Counted from the first letter of the stretch, positions 12,632-23,044 are shown. The stretch is DNA of 64,000 nt from Synaphobranchus kaupii (GCA_029718625.1 CM056389.1:14656452-14720451), one strand, 5' to 3'. The notes: a model not told the origin generated them from the sequence alone. A program made the numbers and translations.

Positions 12632-12752
12632 CTGATCTAACAGCAGGACCGAGGACTTGATAATGGCCCTCCACTTCTGCAGCTCGTCATCGTGGTAGCG
12701 CTGCTGCGACTCGAGGATCTGCGCCCACTCCATCTGCGTCTGCGGCAGTTTG
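12632..12752 (-). CDS. gramd1b: gramd1b exon 17, post-membrane region
   Basis: This 121-bp exon encodes residues 661-700 plus the last base of codon 660. It runs from KLPQTQMEWAQILESQQ to IIKSSVLLLDQ and corresponds to the human stretch LPQSQTEWAQLLESQQKYHD. It is helical and charged, probably a short coiled coil after the transmembrane segment. Acceptor 'cctcgcag' and donor 'gtaggc' flank it, and its phases match exons 16 and 18. Confidence 0.94.
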
Positions 12753-13384
12753 CTGCGAGGACGGAACACAGCACACGGCCGCTAAGACCTCCCACTCCCC
12801 GATCACCACAGCGGCCCTGGAACAGGATGATCCCGGCCGCTATGTTCGCTAAATGGCAAGCTACAACGCCAAGTGCTCGTCTGAACATTCCGCACAGGCC
12901 GAACTGTTCAACGTGTGCTTTATCTTGCAGCTGCCTGATCATGTTGTTATGGAGAAAATTCTTCGGTAGGATACCGTAAATGTTTGCTCTGACTGCGGTG
13001 TACAGCGGTGTTAGAACCGTTAAATGAGGTTGCCAATAATATAATTTAGTAGAGTAGAGTACCAGAGGTCTACTGTGAGTATTATGACTGTAATAAAGAG
13101 CACCATGTAGTGTACATTAAGCGGATCATTATGTGGGACACTTGCCTTGTCAGCTTGAAAATGAATGTAAGTGCTTATAGATTTCTCCTCTATGTGGCGG
13201 AGTGAGGCATTAGTCCCCAGTAATGTGGTGCAGTGTGACACAAGTGACCGCCCACAGTAAGGCGTTGCGGCGTGACATCTTATTCCTCGGTGCAGTGGTC
13301 CAGGCACTGCAGTGTGTAAGCAAATCGCTGTATCATTGTAACACTACATGAAAAGAAGATTATCTGGAAAATATGCAACCTGTT

Positions 13385-13690
13385 AAATGTCCGTTAAGTT
13401 TCCCGTCTCGACGCGTATATTTCCAGAAACTTCTACGCACTCCCAGTCAACGTCTGTGATCAGGGATTTCTGTACTCGGATATTCCCGATTAGGAGAAAT
13501 GGACGGCCATGTCTGGTGATTTGTGGCGCACATTTCTGGACAAGAAGTCCATTTCCGATGGCAGAAACGTATCCGCAAATGGGCAGATAAAGTCCGTTTT
13601 GTGATTTGTGCACTGTGCTGTCGGCCTCGTGTACGCAGCTTTTCACGCAGAGTGATATGCGGTGACACAGTGACGCAGCACTGTGCTGTA
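13385..13690. other. CpG-rich intronic block of unknown nature
   Basis: Within the intron between exons 16 and 17, this roughly 300-bp block is clearly richer in CG dinucleotides than its surroundings. It is open for 84-87 codons on both strands. I recognise no protein or transposon family. It could be a young repeat copy that is still CpG-rich, or a regulatory island. No splice sites consistent with the gramd1b phases were seen. Confidence 0.3.
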
Positions 13691-13705
13691 ACTCCGTGCG
13701 TTTAC

Positions 13706-13813
13706 CTCTCGTGGGGTCGTAGGCCCTGCCAGGTGGTGAGGCTCTGGGTGGTGTACTCCAGCATCCACAGCTTATAGAACAGCATCATGTTGAGGAAGAC
13801 CAGCAACACCAGG
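13706..13813 (-). CDS. gramd1b: gramd1b exon 16, second half of transmembrane helix
   Basis: This 108-bp exon encodes residues 625-659. It starts LVLLVFLNMMLFYKLWMLEY and continues TTQSLTTWQGLRPHE. Together with the end of exon 15 it forms the single hydrophobic helix (about 617-637) that anchors Aster proteins in the ER membrane. The acceptor is 'tcctgcag' and the donor 'gtaaac'. A 75-bp (AG)n tract begins only a few bases upstream of the acceptor region on the + side (13821 onward), forming a CT-rich polypyrimidine stretch on the transcribed strand. Confidence 0.95.
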
Positions 13814-13820
13814 CTGCAGG

Positions 13821-13843
13821 AGAGCGGGAGAGGGAGAGGGAGA

Positions 13844-13921
<78 letters not shown>
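13821..13921. repeat. (AG)n microsatellite next to a splice acceptor
   Basis: This is a nearly pure GA tract. On the gramd1b strand it reads as (CT)n and lies immediately upstream of the exon 16 acceptor at 13814, so it can act as an extended polypyrimidine tract. Length polymorphism here could affect splicing. Confidence 0.95.
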
Positions 13922-13924
<3 letters not shown>

Positions 13925-14039
13925 CTCCTGTTAGCACACAGACTCCTGGGAGCTGCCTACTGCTAGAGGGCAGGGATTTATCCTGGGTTACTGAATACAT
14001 GGTACCATGTGACCTCCGACCTCTCTATGCTCTGTAAAG

Positions 14040-14278
14040 CAGCGGTTCCCAAACTGTGGCGTGGGAGAACGTTTTTGCAAATAATGGTCTCTCTATAGTT
14101 CACAAGTGAGACAGTGTGTGAGTTCCATTGGCTGTACTGCTTACATTGTACAAGCAGTTGTTCTGACATGTTAAAACCATTTTGCATTTGCATTCTAAAA
14201 ATTTTTGAGGGGTTGGTAACAGAAAAATGTATTTTCTCATTAAGTGCGCCCAGGGCTTGTAAATTTTTGGAACCCCTG
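14040..14278. mobile_element. hAT-like MITE
   Basis: The left end CAGCGGTTCCCAAACTG and the right end (reverse complement CAGGGGTTCCAAAAATT) form short terminal inverted repeats of the common hAT-MITE type. The flanking 8-mers (ctgtaaag and ctacgtag) agree at only four positions, so no target duplication is proven. There is no coding capacity. Confidence 0.5.
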
Positions 14279-14809
14279 CTACGTAGAACTGCCAAGCCCT
14301 GCTTTAATCCATTATGGTTATCAAGGAAGGTGAATACCTCAAACAAATCCTGCAGGAAGCCATGAAAACAAGAAGAAAGGAGTTACACACAGAACCAAAC
14401 ACACAGAAAAGGCACAGATTGTGCTTGTTTTTACACAGATATTTACATTTTTACTGATCTCCTCTTCAGAATCAACAGGCGGAGGAGAAAGGACACACAA
14501 ACATGTCAGATAGTGTCTCATTCCCGAGAACTGAGGAATTAAGAAAGTAATGTTGCACACAAGCAAACAGGATCAGACATATTAAAGTATGACGAATACA
14601 GTGCAATGCAACACAATAAAGGAAGGTTAGCACTCATAACCTCTCTACAACAATACACATTATTTTGTAATTCAATTTACTGTCAAGCAGAGGGCTCCAA
14701 GCAAGGATACATGAATAAAAGTGCTTGTGTGTTTGTGTCTCCCAATGTGTGTGTATGCGTGTGTTTGTGTGTGTAATGTTGGGTGCCGGTCCCTATGGGC
14801 CAAACTCAC

Positions 14810-14900
14810 ACAAAGCTGATGATGAGGAGGAGCTTGGAAACGCTGTACAAGGCGAAGCCGCCGGGGACGTGCTCAGGGATGTGTCTGGTCTGCGTGGAAC
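14810..14900 (-). CDS. gramd1b: gramd1b exon 15, start of transmembrane helix
   Basis: This 91-bp exon encodes residues 595-623. It reads STQTRHIPEHVPGGFALYSV then SKLLLIISF, against human STQTRHIPEDTPNGFHLQSV, so identity is secure. The end starts the hydrophobic ER anchor. I placed the donor at 'gtgagt' (the first two bases of Val624 are in this exon), which keeps phase with exon 16. The acceptor is 'tctccag'. Confidence 0.95.
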
Positions 14901-14934
14901 CTGGAGACAGAGTGCAGTCAGATGAACGGACATG

Positions 14935-15112
14935 TTCCACACACAGGGAACATGATGGCAGACATGTTCCACATACAGGGAAGTTAGGGAACACGATGGC
15001 AGACATGTACCACATACAGGGACGTTAGGGAACACGATGGCAGACATGTACCACATACAGGGAAGTTAAGGAACACGATGGCAGACATGTACCAAATACA
15101 GGGAACATGATG
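14935..15112. repeat. 41-bp minisatellite in intron 14
   Basis: About five tandem units share GATGGCAGACATGT followed by ACCACATACAGGGA. The conserved core GCAGACATG recurs at 14958, 14999, 15040 and 15081, exactly 41 bp apart. It lies less than 50 bp from the exon 15 acceptor. Confidence 0.9.
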
Positions 15113-15295
15113 GCAGACTGTTGGTGAGCATTTTCAGTGCCGCTTGATAGGTTTCCTTCAATCCCCAAGGTCTCAAGAACAAGACTCAGAGCTCTTTAAA
15201 GGACTAGTGATCAGACCATACGGGCCATCCCTGTGGAATGATCACTCAAAATACACATGCATTCCAGGGCTGGATGTCAGTAGGATCCAAAGGCT

Positions 15296-15654
15296 GTGGT
15301 GGTGTCTGTATCTGTTGGGTGTTTGACGTGGTGATTAGTATCTGTACCTGTTGGGTGTTTGATGTGGTACCTGTCCATTCCTGTTGGGTGTTTGATGTGG
15401 TGATTAGTGTCTATATCTGTTGGTGCTTGATGTGGTGATTAGTGTCTGTACCTGTTGGTGTTTGCTGTGGTGATTAGTGTCCGTACCTGTTGGTGTTTGA
15501 TGTGGTGATTAGTGTCCATACCTGTTGGTGTTTGATGTGGCGATTATACTCTGTATCTGCTGCGTGTTTGATGCGGTACCTGTCTGTATCTGTTGGTGTT
15601 TGATGTGATGATTAGACTCTGTACCTGCTGCGTGATTGATGTGGTGATTAGTAC
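15296..15654. repeat. Minisatellite derived from the exon 14 splice donor
   Basis: On the gramd1b strand the tandem units read approximately ATCAAACACCAACAG, GTAC, then ACTAATCACCAC, about 30-45 bp per unit. The first unit is the true exon 14/intron border, ATCAAACACGTGGCAG then gtactaatcac. The array therefore grew by duplication of the exon-intron junction. At least six units keep a CAG/GTAC donor-like core, and at least the next one (border at 15625) preserves the reading frame. Confidence 0.85.
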
Positions 15655-15855
15655 CTGCCACGTGTTTGATGCGGTGTATAACCTCCTCATCCTCGGGTGT
15701 GGTGACGGGGCTCAGGGCCTCGTCCATGTGTTGGGCTCGTAGGTGGGTGTGCGGCCGTTTCCTGCGCCGTGCCGTCGCCGATCTCAGCGCCTTGGCCTTT
15801 GGGGACTGCCGGTGTGGCTCGTTAAACGCCGCCTCTACTTTACTCAGCTCCAGCT
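15655..15855 (-). CDS. gramd1b: gramd1b exon 14, basic linker before the membrane anchor
   Basis: This 201-bp exon encodes residues 528-593. It includes a strongly basic cluster, ATARRRKRPHTHL, followed by SPVTTPEDEEVIHRIKHVA, matching human SPVTTPTDEDVGHRIKHVA. It joins the ASTER domain to the transmembrane helix. The basic patch may contact acidic lipids, but that is inference. The acceptor is 'gcctgcag'. The donor CAG/gtacta is the founder of the minisatellite next to it. TTP before the acidic run is a possible phosphorylation site. Confidence 0.94.
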
Positions 15856-16602
15856 CTGCAGGCGCGGACAGCGAGGGGTTAATACGACACCACGGCTCAT
15901 GATGAGAGCTGGGGTCAGTTACCTCACAATCCAGTCAGTTCAGGAATTTAACTGAAATAAAATTCATTCACTTATAAAAAAATTACAAAAAAAACACACA
16001 TAGACCATTATGGGAATTAAAAAATTCATGAACAGAATATCAATTCAGATCCTGAGTTGCTCATAACGCCCAACTCCAGTTCAACGGTCAGAGAGAAATT
16101 CTAAAAGCATAAACAACAGCATAATGCAATTTGCTGCTTGATAGCTAACAGTTTTTAGGGAGTCGACAGTAGCTGCCAACTCAAATGGAGATATCAGACG
16201 AGCATGTCTAACGGGGGATGCCAAATTGGCAGCATCAATCTGGAAACAGAGAGGACGCTCTCTAATGCAACAAAAACAGTAAAAACAGATTCTTGCCTCA
16301 CGGAATGTAAATAGAATACAACTGAATTATTTATGAAGCCATTAATCAGTGCATTGTACACTGATGCTAAGTGCTTATACGTCTCACAGAGATGTCTGTT
16401 GCTGTATTTCATATCATGTGTACTCAGCTGCAATTCAGTGGTAGAGACAGTCCACACAGGGAGGGTCTGAGGGAACAGGACGCAACCTACAGGTCTGTTT
16501 TATAATGTAATGCTCAGGAATCTACACAACATTCAGCAATACAGTCTATTTTTGTCTGAAGTCCCTTGGCAGGTGAACTTTCCCAGGTGCACAAAGTCTC
16601 AC

Positions 16603-16706
16603 CTAGATGCCTGAAGTACTCATCCAGTCCGCTCCAGAAGTTTCTCTCGATGAAGCCTTTAACGAGGCCCCAAGGCTGCTTCTTGTAACGCAGCTCTGTG
16701 GAGACT
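16603..16706 (-). CDS. gramd1b: gramd1b exon 13, end of ASTER domain
   Basis: This 104-bp exon encodes residues 493-526, starting VSTELRYKKQPWGLVKGFIE and ending NFWSGLDEYFRHL. The W-G-L-V-K and F-W-S-G-L blocks are characteristic of the last strand and the long C-terminal helix of the ASTER (VASt) fold, which closes over bound sterol. The acceptor is 'ttttgcag' and the donor 'gtgaga'. Phases agree on both sides. Confidence 0.96.
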
Positions 16707-17596
<890 letters not shown>

Positions 17597-17715
17597 CTGC
17601 GTCTCTGTGACCGTAGCCGTCTTAGGAGCCAGTGGGTTGGTGAGGGAGATGGTGTACATGATCTCACGCGTCTGGTTCCCCGCCTCCTCCTTCTTCCAGG
17701 GATGATACACCACAT
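17597..17715 (-). CDS. gramd1b: gramd1b exon 11, ASTER domain
   Basis: This 119-bp exon encodes residues 406-444, with VVYHPWKKEEAGNQTREIMY then TISLTNPLAPKTATVTETQ. Human has HPWKKEENGNQSRVILYTIT and LTNPLAPKTATV at the same place. The segment forms central strands of the sterol-binding fold. The acceptor is 'ctgtgcag', just beyond a (TCA)n microsatellite at 17731-17759. The donor is 'gtgaga'. Confidence 0.97.
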
Positions 17716-17730
17716 CTGCACAGGGGACAG

Positions 17731-17759
17731 ATCATCATCATCATCATCATCATCATCAT
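17731..17759. repeat. (ATC)n microsatellite
   Basis: About ten trinucleotide units, with imperfect continuation to about 17810, lie just upstream of the exon 11 acceptor. Confidence 0.95.
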
Positions 17760-18015
17760 AAGCATGAACATCATTACCATCATCAGCATAATCATCATCA
17801 CCATCAACCATTACTTTACGAGGAGGTAATCTTGCGATTAAAACCTCTTAAACAGGGCAGTCCAGGCCGAACCAAGCAAAGGTAGTGAGGCAGAAAACAT
17901 ACATAACACGTCAAATACAGGTGCTACAATAAAACTGCAAACAGCAAAGCTATAAAATACACTTATTACAGAGCTTACATTCTTCTGTTACACCCCATGG
18001 GGTGCTGAGGTTTAC

Positions 18016-18159
18016 CTGAGAATCTCCTCTGCTCCAGGAAGTCCCTCATAAACTGGGACTCAGTAAAGAGGATATCGTACAGCTTGTCCACGCTTAACTT
18101 GTACACCTCATTGATGTACTGCTTCCCATTCAGGTCCTCCTGGAAGGCCTGTACCTCTC
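18016..18159 (-). CDS. gramd1b: gramd1b exon 10, start of ASTER domain
   Basis: This 144-bp exon encodes residues 358-404: EVQAFQEDLNGKQYINEVYK, then LSVDKLYDILFTESQF and RDFLEQRRFS. It starts the ASTER/VASt domain, with LSVDKLYDILFT corresponding to human FSVDKLYDLLFT. The acceptor 'ccagcag' gives the Gly357 codon across the border, and the donor 'gtaaac' splits Asp405. Confidence is high from both similarity and phase. Confidence 0.97.
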
Positions 18160-18250
18160 CTGCTGGAGAGCCAGAGAGACGGGCTGGTGAGTGAACAAAA
18201 GTGTGCCCCCTGCTGTTCGTGTTCACTTACTCATGAGACAGTCTCAGTGG

Positions 18251-18776
18251 GAGGGGAGGGGTTTGTGGTGGTAACTCTGGATGAAGAGGAGGGGTTTGTG
18301 GTGGTAACTCTGGTTGAAGAGGAGGGGTTTGTGGTGGTAACTCTGGTTGAGGAGGAGGGGTTTGTGGTGGTAACTCTGGATGAAGAGGAGGGGTTTGTGG
18401 TGGTAACTCTGGTTGAAGAGGAGGGGTTTGTGGTGGTAACTCTGGTTGAGGAGGAGGGGTTTGTGGTGGTAACTCTGGATGAAGAGGAGGGGTTTGTGGT
18501 GGTAACTCTGGTTGAAGAGGAGGGGTTTGTGGTGGTAACTCTGGTTGAGGAGGAGGGGTTTGTGGTGGTAACTCTGGATGAAGAGGAGGGGTTTGTGGTG
18601 GTAACTCTGGTTGAAGAGGAGGGGTTTGTGGTGGTAACTCCGGTTGAGGAGGAGGGGTTTGTGGTGGTAACTCTGGATGAAGAGGAGGGGTTTGTGGTGG
18701 TAACTCTGGTTGAAGAGGAGGGGTTTGTGGTGGTAACTCTGGTTGAAGTGGAGGGGGTTTGTGGTGGTAACTCTAG
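18251..18776. repeat. 33-bp minisatellite with a 99-bp higher-order period
   Basis: About 15 tandem copies of a 33-bp unit contain GAGGGGTTTGTGGTGGTAAC. Units differ in one codon-sized spot (GGATGA versus GGTTGA), and this variant recurs every third unit, so a 99-bp three-unit block was amplified as a whole. The long open frame across it (EEEGFVVVTLV repeated) is a by-product of the unit being divisible by three. Confidence 0.95.
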
Positions 18777-18787
18777 TTGATATGGCA

Positions 18788-19000
18788 GGGTTTAGTTTGT
18801 GGTGGTAACACTGGTTGGGTGGGAGGGGTTTGTCATGGTAACGCTGGTTGGGTGGGAGGGGTTTGTCGTGGTAACACTGGTTGGGTGGGAGGGGTTTGTC
18901 GTGGTAACGCTGGTTGGGTGGGAGGGGTTTGTCGTGGTAACACTGGTTGGGTGGGAGGGGTTTGTCGTGGTAACGCTGGTTGGGTGGGTGGAGTTTGTAG
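18788..19000. repeat. Second, related 33-bp minisatellite
   Basis: About six units contain GGAGGGGTTTGTCGTGGTAA then CACTGGTTGGGT. They are a diverged relative of the preceding array, sharing GAGGGGTTTGT and GGTAAC. Units alternate between AACACTGG and AACGCTGG, a two-unit higher-order pattern. Confidence 0.93.
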
Positions 19001-19119
19001 GGTAGGAGATTGTGATAGCGTTGACACGGTGTGGTGGATCATTGGTGCCACTAATTGCTCAAGGTGAGGCTGTGCTGTTGGTGTCCGTGTGTGGCATGGC
19101 GGCAGTACCCAACCCTTAC

Positions 19120-19309
19120 CCTCGTCGTGCGTCTCGGACGAGTCGCTGAGCTCCGTGGGCAGGTCCTCGTTGTCGTTGAAGTCGAGCGAGGGCGAGGGGA
19201 CAGGGACAGGGATGCTCAGTTCGTTGCTCTTGGTGTCTGTCAGCGGAATGGGCAGGATGTCTCCCTCCGGAAGGCAACCGATGAACTCCTCCGCCGGGGG
19301 GAGGTCAAA
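19120..19309 (-). CDS. gramd1b: gramd1b exon 9, acidic linker
   Basis: This 190-bp exon encodes residues 294-356. It begins FDLPPAEEFIGCLPEGDIL and ends SPSLDFNDNEDLPTELSD then SSETHDE. The second half matches human NSPSLDFNDNEDIPTELSDS. The first half differs in sequence and length, as expected for a disordered linker between the GRAM and ASTER domains. The run of Ser/Thr and acidic residues suggests phosphorylation control, but this is inference. The acceptor is 'cactgcag' and the donor 'gtaagg'. Confidence 0.94.
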
Positions 19310-19434
19310 CTGCAGTGAGGGCCAATCACAGGGGAACATAGTCACATGGCTTAAATAAGCTTAAAATATAATCCCTCACGCATGTAATGCCCTTTGTGTA
19401 AATAATAATAAAAATGGGTACATGGTTTCCAAAC

Positions 19435-19890
19435 CATTAATATGAGGTTCTACACAAGGTCAGACTAGCTATTAATATAGAGGTCTACACAGGGTCAGAC
19501 TAGCTATTAATATAGAGGTCTACACAGGGTCAGACTAGCTATTTATATAGAGGTCTACACAGGGTCAGAATGGTTATTAATATAGAGGTCTACACAGGGT
19601 CAGAATGGTTATTAATATAGGGGTGTACACAGGGTCAGAATGGTTATTAATATAAGGGTCTATACAGGGTCAGAATGGTTATTAATATAGGGGTCCACAC
19701 AGGGTCAGAATGGTTATTAATATAGGGGTCTACACAGGGTCAGAATGGTTATTAATATAGGGGTCTACACAGGGTCAGACTAGCTATTAATATAGGGGTC
19801 TACACAGGGTCAGACTAGCTATTAATATAAAGGTCTACACAGGGTCAGACTGGTTATTAATATAGAGGTCTACACAGGGTCAGACTGGCT
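19435..19890. repeat. 35-bp minisatellite in intron 8
   Basis: About 13 tandem copies carry TCTACACAGGGTCAGA and GGTTATTAATATAG, with a 35-bp period. Units fall into types with 'actagcta' or 'atggttat', arranged in blocks, which indicates local block duplication. Confidence 0.94.
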
Positions 19891-20460
19891 AGCACATTGC
19901 TCGTAGTGGCATTATAACCCTCATTGGAGTTAATAGCTTTGTCAGCCTCGTATTTAACTATTTTGGTATGTAAAATATATATTTTTAAATTATATAAATG
20001 GGGAACATGCTGCTTGTCTGAAATGTTCCTCTGTGTGGTTACAGGATATGAGAGAACTATTCACTAGTTCATTCTTTCTGAGTAATTAAACGGCTTCCTT
20101 TCTGTACCCAGTTCCTCTGGGGATGACGCGCATCATCCTTCAGCTGGAGAATGGCCTCTCTGAATATTGAGCAGTCTGGCTTTATCTCGAGTCTCATCTT
20201 TGCTCTACTTTAACTTACAAATATCACTTAACTTCACTGGAGGTCCAGATTTCATCAGTGATTTCTGTTTAATACCTCTCAGTTATCAGTGTGCACTTTA
20301 GAGCTGCTATCTCCAAGCTATACTCCAGAGACCCAATATCCTGCAGCCATAATCAAACACCTCTATTATTATCCATAGCAATATTACTAGCATTGATACA
20401 TTTGCCAGATACCAATAAACACAGTAGGTATAGAGTACCAATATATAAAAACCTGCGGTT
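19891..20460 (-). other. gramd1b: gramd1b intron 8, remainder
   Basis: This is non-coding intron sequence between the 35-bp array and the 23-bp repeats next to exon 8. Nothing was recognised. Confidence 0.6.
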
Positions 20461-20534
20461 GTTGTGACGGTGTGCCTGCGGTTGGTGTGACGGTGTACCT
20501 GCGGTTGTTGTGAGGGTGTGATGGGGTCACTCAC
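20461..20534. repeat. Short ~22-23-bp tandem repeat beside exon 8 donor
   Basis: Three copies of a unit like TGTGACGGTGTACCTGCGGT lie directly after exon 8. On the gramd1b strand each contains ACAACCGCAG or ACCAACCGCAG, and one is followed by GTACAC, giving a possible second donor. Confidence 0.75.
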
Positions 20535-20694
20535 GGAGACGGGAGTCTCGACGCTGCCGGCGGGGGTCAGCGCGTTGTTGCTGCTGAAGGCCTTCTTGTT
20601 GAGCTGCGGGCTGGCGTCGGGCTTGGCCTCCGCGCTGCTCTTGGACGAGTTGTCGTTGACCTCGTTGTCCTCGGCCGGGATCTCCTCGCAGTAT
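20535..20694 (-). CDS. gramd1b: gramd1b exon 8, acidic and Ser-rich linker
   Basis: This 160-bp exon encodes residues 241-293: YCEEIPAEDNEVNDNSSKSS, then KPDASPQLNKKAF and GSVETPVS. Human has YCEEIPVEENEVNDSSSKSS and KPDASPQLPKKS. The donor is taken at 'gtgagt' because the human protein continues PVSFD and exon 9 begins FD. The frame stays open for 12 more codons to a CAG/gtacac, which would keep phase and could be an alternative donor. Confidence 0.95.
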
Positions 20695-21638
20695 CTGCAC
20701 CACGGGGAGGGGCAGCAGCTGTATTTCAAGATTATCAGCTCCGGGCTCAGCGCTGACATTTTCATGAGCATGGCGATGTGGCACGGCGTGCATTCAGTTC
20801 AATAGTGATGGGAGGAGGAGTCTGAGCAATGCAACCCACTGATTTTAACCAATCGTGGTTGCTTGATGTGGAGAACGGAACCTTTTGATTGGTTGAAATA
20901 AGTCAGTGATTGGTGGCTTAGTGTAGCTCCCTCCATCGTGCAGTTTATGAAACATCAATTCTCCCATCAGTACTGTTCAGATCTGAGTCTAATACATATT
21001 TAAAACTCTTCAGATGTCAGTAAAATTTTAAAAATGTTCCTGCACATCCCTGAGACATGTCATTCACCAAAACGTAAAGTCCAATGAAGGAAGTACTTTG
21101 ATCTGACTATTGGTGAAAATAGTTTCCTTCAAAATTGTCAGTAATCTGCAAGAATTTTACTGCTGTCTAAATGGTTGAAGCATTCAAAGTAATAATTTGA
21201 CCCAGGTGCGATTCTGTTTGTTGCTTAAACAACAGTTTGGACAGTGTTGTCAAGGCAACAACGATGATGTACGCTGATGACGATGATGGTGACAACAGTG
21301 TTTCAGGCACAGAATCGGTCAAACTGCATGTTTATTGACAGGGTCCTTCCTCGTTTGACCACTGCACAAATAACAAATAACAAACGAATGTGGCAAGCAA
21401 ACACATTCCAGAACATTACGGCCTGAACACATAATAAGTTCCAGGCGGACAGAGGCCAGAAAGATTTGCCTTTCCGTAATTAGAATCAGCACATTTAGAA
21501 CAGACGGGACGTACACGTGAGACGGTTTAGCGGCACGGGGCCGGAGATTAAAGGCCAGAACTGGAGTGGGAGTCAGACCGGACCGGACCGTTCCGGATCT
21601 GCGGTGCTCATTTCCCATGCCGGGGGGGGCGCACTCAC
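20695..21638 (-). other. gramd1b: gramd1b intron 7
   Basis: This is the intron between exons 7 and 8. No repeat array or mobile element was recognised apart from a short (GATGAT)-like tract near 21260-21295. Confidence 0.7.
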
Positions 21639-21754
21639 CCCATGGTGTTAAAGTCGTCGTCCGGCGGTACGTAGTCCTCGTCGTCGCTGGTCAGGCCCAG
21701 CTCGTTCCCATAGCACTGGTGGACAAAGTGCCACAGCTCTTTGGGACACAGGGG
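21639..21754 (-). CDS. gramd1b: gramd1b exon 7, C-terminal edge of GRAM region
   Basis: This 116-bp exon encodes residues 202-239, PLCPKELWHFVHQCYGNELG followed by LTSDDEDYVPPDDDFNTM. It is nearly identical to the human segment. It includes the last GRAM helix (LWHFVHQCYGNELGL) and an acidic stretch SDDEDYVPPDDD. The acceptor is 'cctacag' and the donor 'gtgagt', with Gly240 split over the border. Confidence 0.97.
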
Positions 21755-22185
21755 CTGTAGGGGGCGGGGAAAGGGAGAGGAACCAATGAACGCTCACACA
21801 GAGAAATGGTCCGTGTATCCTTTCACTCATAGATCATGCCCGGAAAATACACCAGTAACAGTAGCATGATTTACGTGTAGTCAAGAACAAAGAGTAGTAT
21901 TATCTTCTCTACAAAGTAGTATAATTGGTCCTTAGATGGACACTTGACCTTGAACAGCTAACCTTTATACCAACGCTTTTCACGATAGCTACAATTAAAA
22001 CACACTGGTCCATTCCTTCCACTCAAATATAATAAAACATCTTCCTGCCACTGATAGACAGACACTGGTAGTTGTAAAGGAATGTATGTGTTTGAGTGTG
22101 TGTGCCTGTGTGTGTGTGTGCGTGTACATATGTGCATGAATGTGCCAGGGGTCAGAGGTCAGGTTCAGCTTCCTGTCTCACTCAC

Positions 22186-22266
22186 CTTGTCGAGCAGAGC
22201 ATTCTGCCAGAGCCTGAACATCATCATGTAAGTCCTGTCCCGGGCTCCGAACGAGGTAAAAAAGTG
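22186..22266 (-). CDS. gramd1b: gramd1b exon 6, GRAM domain
   Basis: This 81-bp, 27-codon exon in phase 0 encodes HFFTSFGARDRTYMMMFRLW then QNALLDK (residues 175-201). The block FTSFGARDRTYMMMFRLWQ is the hallmark end of the GRAM fold in Aster proteins. The acceptor is 'tccacag' and the donor 'gtgagt'. Confidence 0.98.
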
Positions 22267-22391
22267 CTGTGGAAGGGAACAAGGGAAGGTGTCACTATTC
22301 ACTACTCTCCTTGACTGGAACACGGACGCACAAAGACAGGACTGCGTGTGACGTGACATATCAACGCCGTAGTTTTGAGACAGTCCCTTAC

Positions 22392-22487
22392 CTTCTCATT
22401 GTCAGTGCAAAGCTGGATAGCATTGGGGATGAGTCGGGCTGTCTTCTCCTTCGTCATGGAGCAGATGTCTTTCAGCCGCACTGTCAG
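22392..22487 (-). CDS. gramd1b: gramd1b exon 5, GRAM domain
   Basis: This 96-bp, 32-codon exon in phase 0 encodes LTVRLKDICSMTKEKTARLI then PNAIQLCTDNEK (residues 143-174). In Aster proteins this part of the GRAM domain contributes to binding phosphatidylserine and to sensing accessible plasma-membrane cholesterol. The basic residues R146, K148, K155 and K157 are visible. The acceptor is 'tctccag' and the donor 'gtaagg'. Confidence 0.98.
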
Positions 22488-22985
22488 CTGGAGACACACA
22501 TACAGACGGACAGACGCACGGACACATCAGGAGGGGATCTTGGTGCATCTCCATGATTGAATATCTCCGACTTATTTCAGGTGGAATGGAGTTGAAACCG
22601 TTCACTAAAGTAGGACAATTGTAGAAAACCGATGTTTATTAATACTGAGAAAAGCACACATTACTGTGTATGCCTGTGAACTATTTGTCTTACTGTTTCA
22701 TTAGAATAAAGTAAGAACTGAAAATGCACTTTTCACAGGTTTATATCTCTAATTCAAGGCTGTGCCGAAATCCTTGGGAATTTTTGCTCCAAAAATCAAA
22801 CATAACAAACAAACAAACAAAACAAACAAAATTTATCTTGAGAGCAGAGTGAACTCTACTAAAATACTTCATGAAGGCCACTGTGTGTGTGAGAGTGAAT
22901 ATGTCTCAGTTTGTAGGAAGCAAGAGACGTGGCTCTGCATTGCAGAAGAGAGGAACAGAGAGGATAGCGAGAGAGAGCAAGAGAG

Positions 22986-23026
<41 letters not shown>

Positions 23027-23044
23027 AGAAAGCTAAGGCCGTAC
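22488..23044 (-). other. gramd1b: gramd1b intron 4 with (AG)n tract
   Basis: Intron sequence includes an (AACA)n-like tract near 22804-22830 and a (GA)n microsatellite at about 22975-23025. The (GA)n lies just downstream of the exon 4 donor. Confidence 0.75.

Noticed and set aside
13383..13646. Minus-strand 87-codon frame as an extra gramd1b exon
   Set aside because: Exons 16 and 17 join directly in phase and match the known protein without any insertion here.
18187..18780. 197-codon frame of EEEGFVVVTLV repeats
   Set aside because: By-product of a 33-bp minisatellite in a gramd1b intron, on the opposite strand to the gene.
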